A stretch of DNA of 64,000 bases. Source: Undaria pinnatifida (lineage: Eukaryota; Sar; Phaeophyceae; Laminariales; Alariaceae). Below, piece by piece: positions 29,094 through 39,589 of the stretch (the first letter of the stretch is position 1; every line of letters begins with the position of its first letter). The notes under the pieces are model-generated. The model saw only the letters and a list, made by a program, of their open reading frames with translations. It searched no databases and was not told the origin of the DNA. The position numbers were made by a program, and so were the translations under genes. The DNA lies in contig JABAKD010000023.1 of assembly GCA_012845835.1 (NCBI GenBank), positions 22,507,108 through 22,571,107 on the forward strand. The letters are read 5' to 3'.

Positions 29094-29806
29094 GAGACGG
29101 AAACTGTTTTTGGCGCGCATTGAGCAAGGCACTGTGGGGCTTAGACAAGTGTTTGCGTCAGCTGAAGCTTGTGGTGCTCAGTTGGAGCTCGGTGAACGTC
29201 GACGCCCTGGTGGGAGAGGGTAGCCCCCTTCATCTGAACGTTTTGTACTTCACAGCCCACATTCACGTTAAGTACGGCACCGCCAACTACGAGCGTGACA
29301 ACTACGCTGGGATGCTCATGGAGAACGTAGGATGGTTTTGCCGAAACAAAAGGTGGTGTGGCGACCTTGGTGTTGTTTTGGCTGCCGAGGCGCTTGGTGT
29401 AGCGGTGAAACTAGTGGTCCCGACAGATAAACTAGCGCGGGAGAAGGTGAAGGCAAAGGGACCGGCGAGTGGGGAGCCAGCCAAGGGGCTGGGGAAGAAA
29501 GGTTGCGATTTTGGTGACAACCGCAAATCTCGGTGGATCCAGCCAACAGACCGTACGAACATCACCTTACGTGGTGGGATGGGCAGCGAAGGGGATGTGG
29601 TGGTCGAAGAGCTCGCAATCGTGCTGACAGACGTCTGCGCACACAGCGTCAAAGAGAAAGCGCTCGCCGCTATCGCCGCGACTGATGCTGATTCAACTTT
29701 CGGCGTTGACACATGGGTGCATTTCGCGGCGATAGCGATCAAGGACCGTGCCAGACGTCCACCGTTGCCGATGCACGAAGTTGCTCCGCCGATGTTTTCG
29801 CAACAT
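29094..29806 (+). CDS. OTU-type cysteine protease exon of the MULE gene
   Basis: The exon begins after TTGCAG at 29093 and the frame opens with GDGNCFWRALSKALWG, the catalytic-cysteine block of OTU deubiquitinases (D-G-N-C-F-x-R-A). About 80 residues on, KRWCGDLGVVLAAEALGVAVKLV matches the W-G-x-x-x-x-x-x-A-A segment, and near the end DTWVHFAAIAI can supply the catalytic histidine. A basic Gly/Lys insert (about 29440-29530) sits between the last two. The block ends at donor GTGAGT (29807) in phase 0. The family normally removes ubiquitin or ubiquitin-like proteins. Here it would be fused in cis to a transposase; processing of a polyprotein or counter-defence are both only possibilities. Confidence 0.75.
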
Positions 29807-32800
29807 GTGAGTGTCATCCGAATACCGTTCATCTGCCATGGTTCATGGCTGAGAGACGGTGCAAAGTGAGTTTGTGTGGTGCCGAAAAATCACACCATAC
29901 GTGGCACCATACCTCGTCGGCGTTTATGTCGAAATCTCGGCAATGCGTGTGCTGAGAGTACTATCCTTCCTGCTTTAACACCGCGACACATGCTGTTCAC
30001 GTCACCAATCCTCCGGCTCGTGTAGGTCTGTACCTTGAATCAAGGCAAAACAATGGAGAATATAGTTGCGCTAACCACCAATTCGTATTGTTGGCCGCCG
30101 TTTGCTTTGCTGGTTTTGTCTTGTGTAGGACGAAGCTTCCGAACAGAAGACCCGTGCTGAGCGAGCTGCGTGGGAACGGAGGCAAAATGCGGATGGCGGT
30201 AAAGAGGCGGCCGCTGCGGCGGCCGTGGCGGCCGCGGCGGCGAAAGCAAACACCAAGCAGGGGGACGACAAGCAGAAGGGTGCGGAGGACGACAAGGAGG
30301 AGGGAGGCGAAGGTGGGAAGGGGCGAGACGGAGGGGCCACCGGGGGCGATTCAGCAGAGGCAGCGGTGGAGAAAGCTCGGCAGGAGTCGGCAGAAGCGCT
30401 TCTAGCAGCTAGTGAGAAGGCCGAGCAGGCCAGAGAGGGAGCAAAAAAGGCGAAGACGCTGTATCACAAGCTGAAGCTGGTGAGTGATGGGGCGTTGTTT
30501 GTTAACCGCCGCTGTCGTGTGCTGGCGTTTGATCTTACTCGAAATTTGCTGTTTTATTTTTGTAGTTGCTGGGCCTTGGTTTCAAAAAGACCAATTTCAA
30601 TTGTTGTTGGGCCTGTCAGGTCACCGTTCGCCGTTGTTACTCGAACCAAGTTGTATTGATATCCGATTGCATATCTCCCCATCAATTACGCACAGGCTGT
30701 GACAGAGGCCCATCGACAAAGGGCTGCCGACGTGGAGCGAAACAAGCACGAGTGGGTAGGGGATACGTCTCTCGCAGACGGGCGGCTTTTACGCAAACGC
30801 GTGGCGGCGGCAAAAGCACGGCGGGGGTACGACAAGGCATGGAAAAAATTGAGAAGAACCGAGACGAGGATGGCGAAGGTGGGTGTAGTGGTTGCCAATA
30901 GAATGTCCTCGCGAAAACTGTAGTTGGCTGGCATACGGTATGTTTGAAGGGTTTCGGCGGGTATTGCAGGTTCCCATTTATTATTGCCGTGTGCCAGCGC
31001 TAGGCGCACCTGTTCGTTGCGCATGGCTTGTCATTCATCTTTCTGGGAGAAGGCAGCTTGGGTGTATGCTTGCTCGCTCATAAGCAATCTACGAGTAGAG
31101 AGGTAGGTCTGCGCGAGGTAACCATGTTTTGTACCACCTACGATGAAAGCGTCGCTAGCCGCCGTCCTACGCGCGCGCTGCAGATGTTCGGGGGGGAGGG
31201 GGGGGGGGTTGACCCAGGTAACGAGGACAGCGACTCTAGCACGACCAGCAGCAAGGCAGCCAGGAACTGGAACAGCGACGACGACTTGTCGATGGGCGGA
31301 GGTAAGGTACACGAAAGGGGCAAAGAGAAGAAAAAATTCGTGCTGTGAGCACATTGGTCAAACCAATAAAAGCTCGCTGGCTAGAGTAACGCGCGCAAAT
31401 ATGCCCTCACCCTGACTTGGTGCCAGGATATGATTCAGACGATAGCGTCCTGCCTGGACCATCGGCCGCAGGGATGGCGCGGCGCGAGGAGCAGGAACGT
31501 CACGTACAGGCGCTCCGAACCACCGCGAAGGAGGCGAAGAAGAAGCTCAACAGCCTGGTCGCGGTGAGCAACGTGTGTTGGGGTTGAAAATGCAAAGGCA
31601 AAAAGGGGAGCCCGGCCGTAGTGCTGTGCTTGGTTGGCGGGGAGCCGGTCGCACAACCGATATATCGTGTGGTGTAAGATGTGCTTCGCGCCGTTTTCTC
31701 TACATGCTATCGAACAGGCTGTAGATGAGACAGACGACGGCATTGAGGGCCCCAACGATCGCGAGAAAGCCTGCGGCGAGCAGAGAGTTGCTGCAGCGCG
31801 GGCCTGGAAACAGTTCAAGAAGGCAGAGCGAGCGCTGCGGAAGGTGTGTGTGGCTGGTGGCCTGTGGTCGAATCCCCGCTGGTACGTGCCCGTTTTGTTG
31901 GCAGCGTGGGGACTACGTTGGTCGGAAGCAGGCTCCTGAGGATGTCCCGAACAGCTTGGTTTTGGCTGTTCAAAAATAGGTTCGAGCGGTATGGGTATGA
32001 AGGTGGCGCGCTGGCCGTTAATATATAATGACTAGAGCTCTACCTTCCTGTATTGCCCTTGTTTGCACGACTCGCCACAGCTGTATCGAAATTCCGATGA
32101 CACCAGCAGCGGCAGCGAGGAAGACGTGGACTCGGATGGCACAGACGGCTGGGACAGCCAGGACGATGTCTTCTCTGACGACGGTAAGCGACGACATTTA
32201 GTATTGACCCTACAGCCACGAGTCCCAGCGCAGGAATTACCCTTTGGTTTGATGACGGGAATGGGGATGCCCCGCAGCCGTGACCATGGCGCGCAGACGA
32301 AAACCCCCTCTAAGTCGATGGCGTCTCGATCGTAGCATAAAGTGTTATCCTACTGCCCAGCCAGCCACCTATGGTGCTTTCTCAACGAACTTTTTTGTTG
32401 AGATTTGTGGAGTGGTACACGTTTTCTATACCGCGTCGTCGTTCGACTCCCCCCCATCTTCGGCGCATAATTGGAATTCAATGAACCCCAACACTTCTTG
32501 ATACCAGACGCAGACAAAGAAGACGACGACGACAAGGACCACATTCACATCGACCTAGTGAAAGATTTCTCTTTCAGCGTTGATGAGAACGACACTCCGG
32601 AGGAGACGTGGGAGAAGATTTTGGGCGGCATCCGTGCAGCCTTGCATCGTGCAGGCCACAAGGGTGCAACGTTCCGAAAAACCGGGAAAAAGGTGCCTAC
32701 CAACGTGAACAAAATAGAGCACGAGAGTATGTTTTTGCAGGGCGCCCGTGGTTGGAGCCCTAGGTAGATTAGGGTATCCCATCGTTGCTGGCGAGGGGAT

Positions 32801-35800
32801 TTCTGTAGTTCGGTCACAGGTGAGGCGTATTTCTTCACCGTTTTTGTTTCCGGTCGGGTGTTCGAAGCTAACCCCCCACGACGCCGGCGTAATCCCGAAT
32901 CAGGTTGGTGGGGGATCAAGTCGGGTTGGGCGATATGAGATCAAGTGCCAAGGCGCCGGCAAGGCACCACCCAACACCGGCTCGAAGAAGGGGTGGTCTG
33001 TCAAGGTAAAGCCCAAGTAGTACCAGACTTGCGTTGTTCCACAGCACTGGGTGCAGCAGGTTAGAGTTTGGTTCCATCAGCCTGAAGCGTCCTACTTTCG
33101 TCTATGTCGTCTCTTCGGCGCACGTTCGGGGCGCTCGTTCGTTGTTTCAGTGCAGCTGTCTATTCCAGGTCAGCGTTTCGTGGACAAAGGATGCGCTGCC
33201 TCGCATAACGAAGGTGAGCGTTGTACTGAACGAGCAACAACGGTTTAGGTGTGGCTGGTGCTACAAGGCCATCGCAAGTCACACGCTGTTGTTCGTCCAC
33301 CAATCCTTATTGAATGCATCATATCTGCGGCTCCTGTATGCCTATAGCGGAGATCGAAGGGGCCTGATTTGTACCTCCGCATCATGTGAATTTGTATTCA
33401 CCTGCGCAGGTCATTCTTGACCATCAAACGAACCCGGAGTGCGAGGTGCCAAAAATTGCGCAGCGGGCGAACCAGGACAACTTGATTGATGTTGCCGCAA
33501 TTCAACGGGACTGGGAGGGTCAGATCAGGACGTGGACATCAGGGGGAGTGAGAGTCCTAAACATGCACCGATTGATCGAGCTGGAAATCGCCCCCCTCAG
33601 GCTTGGTCCGCCGGGCCGACGCAAGGTGCCTGTTGTTGTGTGTTGTACACAGCTGTGGCTTGCCGTAGTAATGTGACCACTGGCCCCGCATCCTTTCGAG
33701 CAGGGGAGGGGGGGGCATTCTCTGTACGCGTAGCTTTGACCGCTGCTCTCGTATTACAGGAAGGGACGCAGTGTTCGTTTTCCTGCTAGAGCTTCTTTGG
33801 ACGTCTAACGCCGTTGCTGCGCCCACGATAGCCATACCTTTTGTACTATTTCCTGATCCAGTCTTGCATCGCCGAGGGAGAGGGGGGATACTAAGCACAG
33901 AATTCCTATATCAGGCATTCACGACCGCGCGTACCTGCTCCGTGACCACTTGTCGCAGGTGAGGAATATGTCCACCAATGCGAGGCGCAACTCGTGGGGG
34001 ACGGCGAAGGATGCCGTCTTGCTCATCGAGGCATTGCTGAAGGACTCCACTTGCAAGTGTACCTGGAAAATGGACAGCTTCAACCAGCTTGCTGTGGTGA
34101 TGTGGTCCACAGCCGAGCAACAGATTTCGGCGAGACAATTCGGCGGCGTGGTAATACAAGACAACACGTGTCTGACGAACAGGTGAGCACCGCGGTCGTT
34201 GTTAGTGGTTATGACGGCTACTTTTGCTCAACTCCGACATCTGGTCGGTGGTGACGCGACGAGCGACAGTATGAACATACGTTGGGGGGGGCGGGTTACT
34301 TAACCCTGGATATGATGTGTGCATCGAAATGCTGGCTCGTTCAGTAGTAGACTGCTTTTTTTTTTGCCCGTGACAAGGAGGGGGGGGGCTGAACATCTTT
34401 GTTATATTCCGCAGCAAAACTACCTTCCAGGTTGTCGCGGTTCGGTGGGGCACGGGCAACGTGCCAACTGTAGGCACATGGCTGTATGCGATGGAGGATG
34501 GTTGTGCCAACCCATGTATCACCGTATCATATTTCCATTGCCCCCTGCCGGTAGGTACAACATGAAGCTGTGCCTTTTTGTTGGCGTCGACTCGGAGAAC
34601 AAGACGACCATCTTAGCACAAGGGCTGCTGGCCAACGAGCAGATACCGTCTTTTGAATTTGCCATCGACCTTTTAATCGCGATTTGTGGCGGGCACCCTA
34701 AGGTGGGCTCCTACTCCTGTGCCGCTATCGTCTTCGAGATCCCGTTGTACTGCTTCTAAAGTGCGTTGGTGTTGGTATGCTTTGATGGAAAGCGCTATGA
34801 AATAGTGTACATGCATCGGCAGACTGGTCATTTTCCTACCTCTCGGGCCACTTCTCGGCCTATTTGGTTTTCGATTTCCTGTGTACAAACACCGAGATGC
34901 ATGTTCCATATCTGCACGTTGGTGCTCCACAGGTGATATTAACGGATGCCGACCATGCCATTACCAGTGCGGTAGGCACTCGTCTGTCCAACACAACGCA
35001 CCTGCATTGCTCGTGGCATATGAACAAGAACCTGAAGAAAAACTGTCAGGGGGCGCTGCAAGGAAAGAAGTGTAACGAGTTGCTTCGGCTGTACCGTGCG
35101 GCTTCTTTCGCTTCATCACACACTGTAAGTTACCTTGGCTGCTCCGCGCCATATACGTTTTTGGTGGCATCGTATGTTGCACATGCTGCTGCAGTTACTT
35201 CCAACATCCATGTACTCTCTCATTGATCGTTGTCCTTTCTCTGCCACGTACTCGCTTGACAGGCGTTTCAGACGATTTGGGAGAAGGTCTCGAATCTCGT
35301 GAAGGGCACCAAGTGCGAAAGTTACATCACCGGTCACGTGTACACGTGAGTTGTTGTGGCGGTGTTTTGCAAGTATAAGGAGCGCCTAAAAGGTTGGATC
35401 GTGTCCGGTGCACTCTGTACCAAGGAGTGGGTACCTGCGTACGTGCGGCCGCCCTCTTCTCCCCTTGTGCCGTCGTCATGCGCGCCACTCTTATACTCTC
35501 GGATGTGCCACTACGAACACAGGAACCGCAAGCATTGGGCACGCTGCTATCATCCAACGACACTCACGTTGAACATGACAGCTTCTCAGCGTGTGGAGGG
35601 GGGCTTCAGCGTGATCAAGAACGGACGCATGGTCAACAAACGCTCGAGTCTAATGGCAGTGAAGAAGGAGGCGGAAAGGGTGGCGGAAAAATTGGCCCTG
35701 CAGTCTCGGTGGTAAGTGTTGCTGTATTGTGGCGATATTTGGCCGCAGTACTTCGCTCGTGCTGTTGAACGCTCGAAATATAGCGGTGTGCAGGCCCCAT

Positions 35801-37121
35801 GGGTCCTTCGAAAGCCGACCGCCCCCCGGAAGCACTGCGTCGGCAAATTTTCCTCCAAGCATCCAACTCGTGGATACATGAAACCGATGCGTGTATCGAG
35901 ATTGTAACCGACGCTATTCCACGTTCTTTCGTCTACAGGTATAGCACAAGGCGGACATTCTGCGGGAAAGAACACGTGGAGGCTGATGCCATGAAGACTG
36001 GGGAGCCAATAAAAAAAGAACTAGAACGAGTCAACGCCAGCAAGTATGCCAAAGAGGTGAGTTGACCCGTGATGCCTGGACCGATAGCGGTGGAACGGGG
36101 GGGGGGGTTGGTTTGAGTTAAGGCCTTGCTGTTGAAAGACTCCACCACCCCCTTCACTCACAACGTCCATGTTCCTTCCGACGACCGTTGTTTACGTCAC
36201 CTTGTACAGGAGGTGATCAACAAGATTTTCGCGAGCCCAGCCTATTCAACTGAAATCTTGACGGAAGGAGCTGGTGCCCTCGACTACCTGAATGAGCTGG
36301 CGACCCGCCAAGAGGACGGCGAGGCCATAGATGTTTGTTGTGAGCTACCAGAAAGCGTGGTAACGAGCCTTGTCGAGGATGACGTCACGGATACCACAAT
36401 GTATGGCACAACTTCATTGCTTGTTTTTGCTAGGCTGGTCGAGAGCGTAGAGATCAACACGGTGGTTAAAGTTTTGTACAAAATGAGGGACCCACAGGTA
36501 GGTCACATCGTTGTCGTTGGGTCGAACCATTTTTAACTCTGCTCGTGTTTGCAGATACTCAGGACGGGTTTGCCGTGTAGACACCTGATGGCCGTGCTTC
36601 TTTACTGCTTACGGCGTCCGGCGGAGTTTAGTAGCATGTCTATTCACCCGCGTTGGCGGGCCACGTCGGGCGCCTGGAGTGTAGAACTTTGAGGACTGCG
36701 TGAATTAGATGCTGAAGGGTGTGGACCGTTAGGTGGCGGGTTCACGGACGACAGGCAGATGGATTTTGGGGACGGTGAGGGAAGTGACGGAGGGGATGCA
36801 CCCGATAACTTGGTCTCTGTTATTCGTGGTAGAGCCTTTGCGAACTGGTTGGCAAAGTGCACCGCTAGCGTTAAGTTGGGCACCGACAACGTGGATCGGA
36901 AAAACCCAGCCTTCCTTGCTAAGGCCGAAAAAGTTGTTGATAGGTTTTGTCGCGACATGTCCGCGCTGGTGCAGTCAGATGACCGCCCTTCTGATCCTTT
37001 TAATTTATCGGGGCTGCGCAACCCGCCTATCCCTGTGAGTAAGAATCGCAAAGAGAGTAGGGTACGAGGTGCCTGTGAGGGAAGGCCATCCAAGAGAATC
37101 AAACAGGAATCGGTCTGAAAT
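29094..37121 (+). CDS. Multi-exon gene: OTU protease domain fused to a Mutator-like (MULE/FAR1-type) transposase
   Basis: At least fourteen coding blocks bounded by acceptor and donor sites can be chained on the plus strand. Blocks with both ends fixed: 29094-29806, 30129-30479, 30696-30878, 31184-31301, 31427-31563, 31718-31843, 32081-32183, 32508-32726, 33169-33213, 33410-33547, 33959-34182, 34555-34702, 34933-35124, 35263-35345, 36210-36497. Phases agree over 30129-32726 and over 33959-35345. Unresolved links lie at 32727-33168, 33548-33958 and 35346-35793. The 5' end is missing: the first block begins at an acceptor within a codon. It encodes an OTU domain, acidic and Ala/Lys-rich linkers, a DDE transposase core and a SWIM-like ending. 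No lesion was found in the well-defined exons. Whether this is an active transposon or a host gene derived from one cannot be decided from the window. Confidence 0.7.
30129..32726 (+). CDS. Acidic and coiled-coil linker exons of the OTU-MULE gene
   Basis: Seven exons with matching phases (0,0,0,1,0,0,1). Exon 30129-30479 is Ala/Lys/Glu-rich with a predicted coiled coil (EKARQESAEALLAASEKAEQ region). Exon 30696-30878 is a basic helical block. Exons 31184-32183 alternate Asp/Ser-rich acidic segments (YDSDDS; SDDTSSGSEEDVDSD) with short basic helices ending in KKLNSLVA and ERALRK. Exon 32508-32726 starts DADKEDDDDKD and has a Trp/Leu helix EETWEKILGGIRAALH. Exons alternate with introns of about 200-500 bases. 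No enzymatic motif is seen. The region may be a spacer or an interaction region; alternation of acidic and helical exons suggests exon duplication. Confidence 0.6.
33169..33547 (+). CDS. Two exons N-terminal to the MULE catalytic core
   Basis: Exon 33169-33213 (15 codons, SVSWTKDALPRITK) lies between TATTCCAG and GTGAGC. Exon 33410-33547 (46 codons, VILDHQTNPECEVPKIAQRA and on) lies between CTGCGCAG and GTGAGA. Joined in phase 0 they resemble the region of MULE/FAR1 proteins that precedes the catalytic core, where the WRKY/GCM1-like N-terminal domain ends. A further possible exon at about 32880-33006 (YEIKCQGAGKAPPNTG) precedes them, but its phase does not fit and it was left out of the chain. 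Confidence 0.5.
33959..35345 (+). CDS. MULE transposase DDE core exons
   Basis: Exons 33959-34182, 34555-34702, 34933-35124 and 35263-35345 join with matching phases (2, 0, 0, 2). The first junction places FGGVVIQDNTCLTN directly before RYNMKLCLFVGVD, the MULE block holding the first catalytic aspartate (D-x-T-x-x-T-N-x-Y-x-x-x-L). It is followed by LLANEQIPSFEFAIDLL and then VILTDADHAITSAVG, which holds the second aspartate, with HLHCSWHMNKNLKKNC after it. The upstream reading may start earlier, at 33915 (IHDRAYLLRDHLSQ), using the acceptor TATATCAG. These motifs define the Mutator-like family and not hAT or PiggyBac. The residues needed for cut-and-paste transposition look intact. Confidence 0.8.
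35374..36692 (+). CDS. MULE transposase C-terminal exons with SWIM-like end
   Basis: After GCAAG at about 35373 a block reads KYKERLKGWIVSGALCTKEW. A likely short intron at about 35430-35521 is followed by NRKHWARCYHPTTLTLNMTA, then SQRVEGGFSVIKNGRM and a Lys/Glu helix up to donor GTAAGT near 35712. This matches the T/SQRxExxNSxxK segment that carries the last acidic residue in MULE/FAR1 proteins. Exon about 35794-36056 follows, then exon 36210-36497. The exon from 36555 gives ILRTGLPCRHLMAVLLYCLR and reaches a stop at 36690-36692. The CRH part is the second half of a SWIM zinc finger, while the first CxC half is not evident. Some junction phases are unresolved. Confidence 0.6.
36733..37121 (+). 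CDS. Probable last exon, acidic then basic tail
   Basis: An open block from GFTDDRQMDFGDGEGSDGGD through VSVIRGRAFANWLAKCTASV to a basic nuclear-localisation-like end (GRPSKRIKQESV) with a stop at about 37119. An acceptor-like GTTAG precedes it at about 36731. It could be an alternative or final exon of the OTU-MULE gene, whose SWIM exon otherwise stops at 36692. Its connection is inferred from strand, spacing and composition only. Confidence 0.45.
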
Positions 37122-37615
37122 AGAGGGTACTTGTATGGGAGGATCGGGGCCACGCCGCAAGTGCGGTATTGTCATTATCAATGTATGTATGTATATAGTG
37201 TATATATGCGTGCTAATATTTTATGCTCATCTGCGTTCTTCGCTTTTGTCTTGCTTTTTGGTTGGGGATGGGGGGGGGGGGGACTTGACGCAAACCATAG
37301 TAGGTGCGTACTTTGGTAGAGTAGGTTAGTGAGTACTTGGAGAGAGGCTAAAGGTGTAGAAGGTGCGTTTGGCAGACTGTAATGCAGCCTGTCTTGGGTA
37401 ATTGAAAAGGTACCTTATTTTTGTTCGGGGCCGGATCTTAACGCCGGGCGCAAGTCTTATCTCTGTTTTAAAGTTAAAAATACACGATGTATGTATGTAT
37501 GTGCCGAATACAGGGAACACATCTTCTTGTAGTGGGACAAAACACAGGAATATACATAAAAAGCGCCGGAAAGCTTATGCTGTCTAGTGCAGAAGATGCT
37601 GATACTAAAACAGAA
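37122..37615. other. Downstream region of the MULE gene, no gene seen
   Basis: AT-rich, with GTATGTATGTATAT microsatellites near 37190 and 37490 and a G-run near 37270. It may hold the 3' untranslated part and the end of the MULE element. No inverted terminal repeat could be recognised. Confidence 0.5.
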
Positions 37616-37675
37616 TATATATATATATACAAGGGCTTCGCTCGCGGGCGGCTGGGCGCCGCCCGCTACGCTTGC
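37616..37675 (-). mobile_element. Candidate 3' terminus of a second Helitron-type family
   Basis: A TA microsatellite is followed by TACAAGGGCTTCGC and a hairpin GGGCGGC-TGGGC-GCCGCCC (7-bp stem, 5-base loop). On the minus strand this gives hairpin and then CCCTTGTA next to TA repeats, the same architecture as the ends of the Helitron copies in this window (7-bp stem, 5-base loop, CCCCTTGTA). The sequence between differs, so this is a relative and not another copy. The other end was not found. Confidence 0.4.
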
Positions 37676-38341
37676 GGAAGGAGGAATAGACATCAGTAGA
37701 AAGGCGGAAAAGAAGCACAAATGGCGCAACTGGCGACTTGAAAATGCCATGAGGTCCATATATAGTACAACGGTACAGGATAGAGACGATTATGATTATG
37801 AGTTTGTTATTATCATCCATTCGCCCAATCCATGATGGGCACGTCGGAGGACTTGCTTGGCATATCCTTCCACCTCTCAGGTAGCACCTAGGTCCTGTAC
37901 ACTTATTAATAGCTCTCTCTCTAAGTCGATCATCAATAATTATCGCAGTGCATAAACACCAGGCACGCGCTTGTCAAGGATAGAGACAGAAAAACTACAA
38001 CTTAATAAGATGTAAAGGAGCGCAGTGCCAAAAAAAACATGCTGGAAGCAGGAACTTGAACGCACACACCGCAAACATGTGAAGTACATTTATTTGTATT
38101 CCTGAAAGACGAAGAGCACGCATTTAGGCATAGTTCTCAAAAAACGATGCTGGTATAATAAACCACAACTTAACGTTCTATACAGAACGTGCTGTCAACA
38201 TTGCTTCCGAAGGAGCATGCAGGCTTGCTTGGACTCTTCCTCCTCAGCGGAGGTACCCAGCACCTTGCACTCTTGTTTTTTGTCGATGGTCTTGTGGATC
38301 TGTCCACAAACGTTGAAGCAGGGCGGGAGAACGTCGATAAG

Positions 38342-38424
38342 TGTCAAGGAATTAGTGGGGTATTAGTCCGTTTGACCACTTGCACAGGTTAACCAATAGC
38401 TTACCCAAACTAAGCCTTATAACA
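38342..38424 (-). repeat. 3' LTR of the TRIM element
   Basis: On the plus strand it runs from TGTCAAGG to ATAACA. It lacks a short T-rich insert present in the other LTR. Confidence 0.85.
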
Positions 38425-38437
38425 CTCTCCCCCCCTT
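38425..38437 (-). other. Polypurine tract of the TRIM element
   Basis: On the minus strand AAGGGGGGGAGAG directly abuts the 3' LTR, where plus-strand DNA synthesis would be primed. Confidence 0.7.
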
Positions 38438-38609
38438 AAACGGCGGGATAGAAGGTCGGCCGGATATACGGGCGGACCTGTCATTTATCCAAGCCGTTTC
38501 ATTTCCTGGGTAAACCGGGGAGAGTATTTTTCAAGTTCGCCATGGGAAAATCTGAAAAAGTTTATTATGGTGGATGTGGGGATCGAACCCATGGCCCAAA
38601 AACCCATGG

Positions 38610-38626
38610 TCTGTCGACGACGCCAT
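38610..38626 (-). other. Primer-binding site of the TRIM element
   Basis: On the minus strand TGGCGTCGTCGACAG starts two bases inside the 5' LTR. A tRNA-type B-box-like GGTTCGATCCC follows further in (38577-38590), but a full tRNA cannot be folded. Confidence 0.6.
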
Positions 38627-38627
38627 T

Positions 38628-38716
38628 TGTTAAGGTATTATTTTTAGTGGGGTATTAGTCCGTTTGACCACTTGCACAGGTTAACCAATAGCTTACCCAA
38701 ACTAAGCCTTATAACA
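38628..38716 (-). repeat. 5' LTR of the TRIM element
   Basis: On the plus strand it runs from TGTTAAGG to ATAACA. The 74-base shared core starting AGTGGGGTATTAGTCCGTTT is identical in the two LTRs by eye. Confidence 0.85.
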
Positions 38717-38952
38717 TAAGTATGTGTAAAAAAGTATTCGTACTTCTCTCCAGCAGACGTCGTAACCATCCAAATTATTGGAGCTCCTTTCGCTGTTAGT
38801 AATTGTTGTGGTATTGTTGTACTTGCTCTTGGTACTTGGAAAAAGAGCCGCACTTCATAGACTATATCCGCACGCCATCCCCTAGTCTTGAGCAAGAGAC
38901 ATGGATGTCTCGACTCGTGACACACAGGACGCAAGATAAGAGTAGAACGTAC

Positions 38953-39120
38953 CTCGATGTCGAACGCCCTCGTGGCACCGTGGGAATGGAATGCGGGATG
39001 TATATCGAGCAAGTGGTCGCCTGCCTTCTTCAGGAGGTCACCGACCTTGATGTCGCCGGTGCACTTCGTGTTTATGTCCTCGCCGACTTGGCGGCCCTCG
39101 GCGGCTGCTTCGCAGGGATT
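38953..39120 (-). CDS. Isolated exon of an unidentified gene
   Basis: A 168-base minus-strand block lies between the acceptor GTTTGCAG and the donor GTACGT. It is open in phase 0 at both ends and encodes 56 residues (NPCEAAAEGRQVGEDINTKC, then a GDLLKKAGDHLLDIHPAF segment). It is GC-rich compared with its flanks, as are the gene fragments inside the Helitrons. No family is recognised and no neighbouring exon could be joined with confidence (39157-39339 on the same strand is a weak candidate). It may be a captured gene fragment. Confidence 0.5.
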
Positions 39121-39589
39121 CTGCAAACGACAACAACGGATGGGAATACCTTGCGTTCAGTGAATGTTCAAAATAGTAAGGCCACGTAGCTGTCGTCGGT
39201 TTCCAAAGTTGGAAAGGAAGTCGTACAATTCAACACTGTTGTAATGAAAGCGGTCGTTTATGGGCAAAGCCCTGCCTGGTACCACAACGTTGCTAACACC
39301 TATGAAACCACCGCTGGGACAGGAACGAACGGGATTCACAGTCGCAACTGGTAAGCGTAAGCCCCGGTATACTGCTATATAAGGCCTACCGGCGGAATAC
39401 CGACAACGAAGGGTAAGAGACAGTACCTGCTGTATATATTGTTCGGTACTACTCTATTACTGCTGCTATCAACACTATTACGACCGAGGTGTACTGCGAT
39501 TCCTGAAGAGGTTGCGCACCCTACTTGTACTCGTTAATACAAAGAGTTCATGTGGTTGTATGAAAAATGAGTAACAGTAGTAGTACACC

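Larger units (their letters stand above)
38342..38716 (-). mobile_element. TRIM-like miniature LTR retrotransposon
   Basis: Two direct repeats of 83 and 89 bp bound about 200 bases of non-coding DNA. The 4-base duplication TAAG flanks it (38338-38341 and 38717-38720). Read on the minus strand, the 5' LTR is followed after two bases by TGGCGTCGTCGACAG, a primer-binding site starting with TGG. The 3' LTR is directly preceded by the polypurine tract GGGGGGGAGAG. LTRs run TGTTATAAGG to CTTGACA/CTTAACA, so both have TG...CA ends. The two LTRs are near-identical in their shared core, so insertion is fairly recent. There is no coding capacity, so mobilisation would be in trans. Confidence 0.85.

Noticed and set aside
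33557-36481. Antisense frames inside the MULE gene
   Set aside because: They cross several splice sites of the better-supported plus-strand exons and show no family motif.
38560-38626. tRNA-like sequence with GGTTCGATCCC on the minus strand
   Set aside because: It lies inside the TRIM element next to the primer-binding site and lacks a matching 5' acceptor strand.
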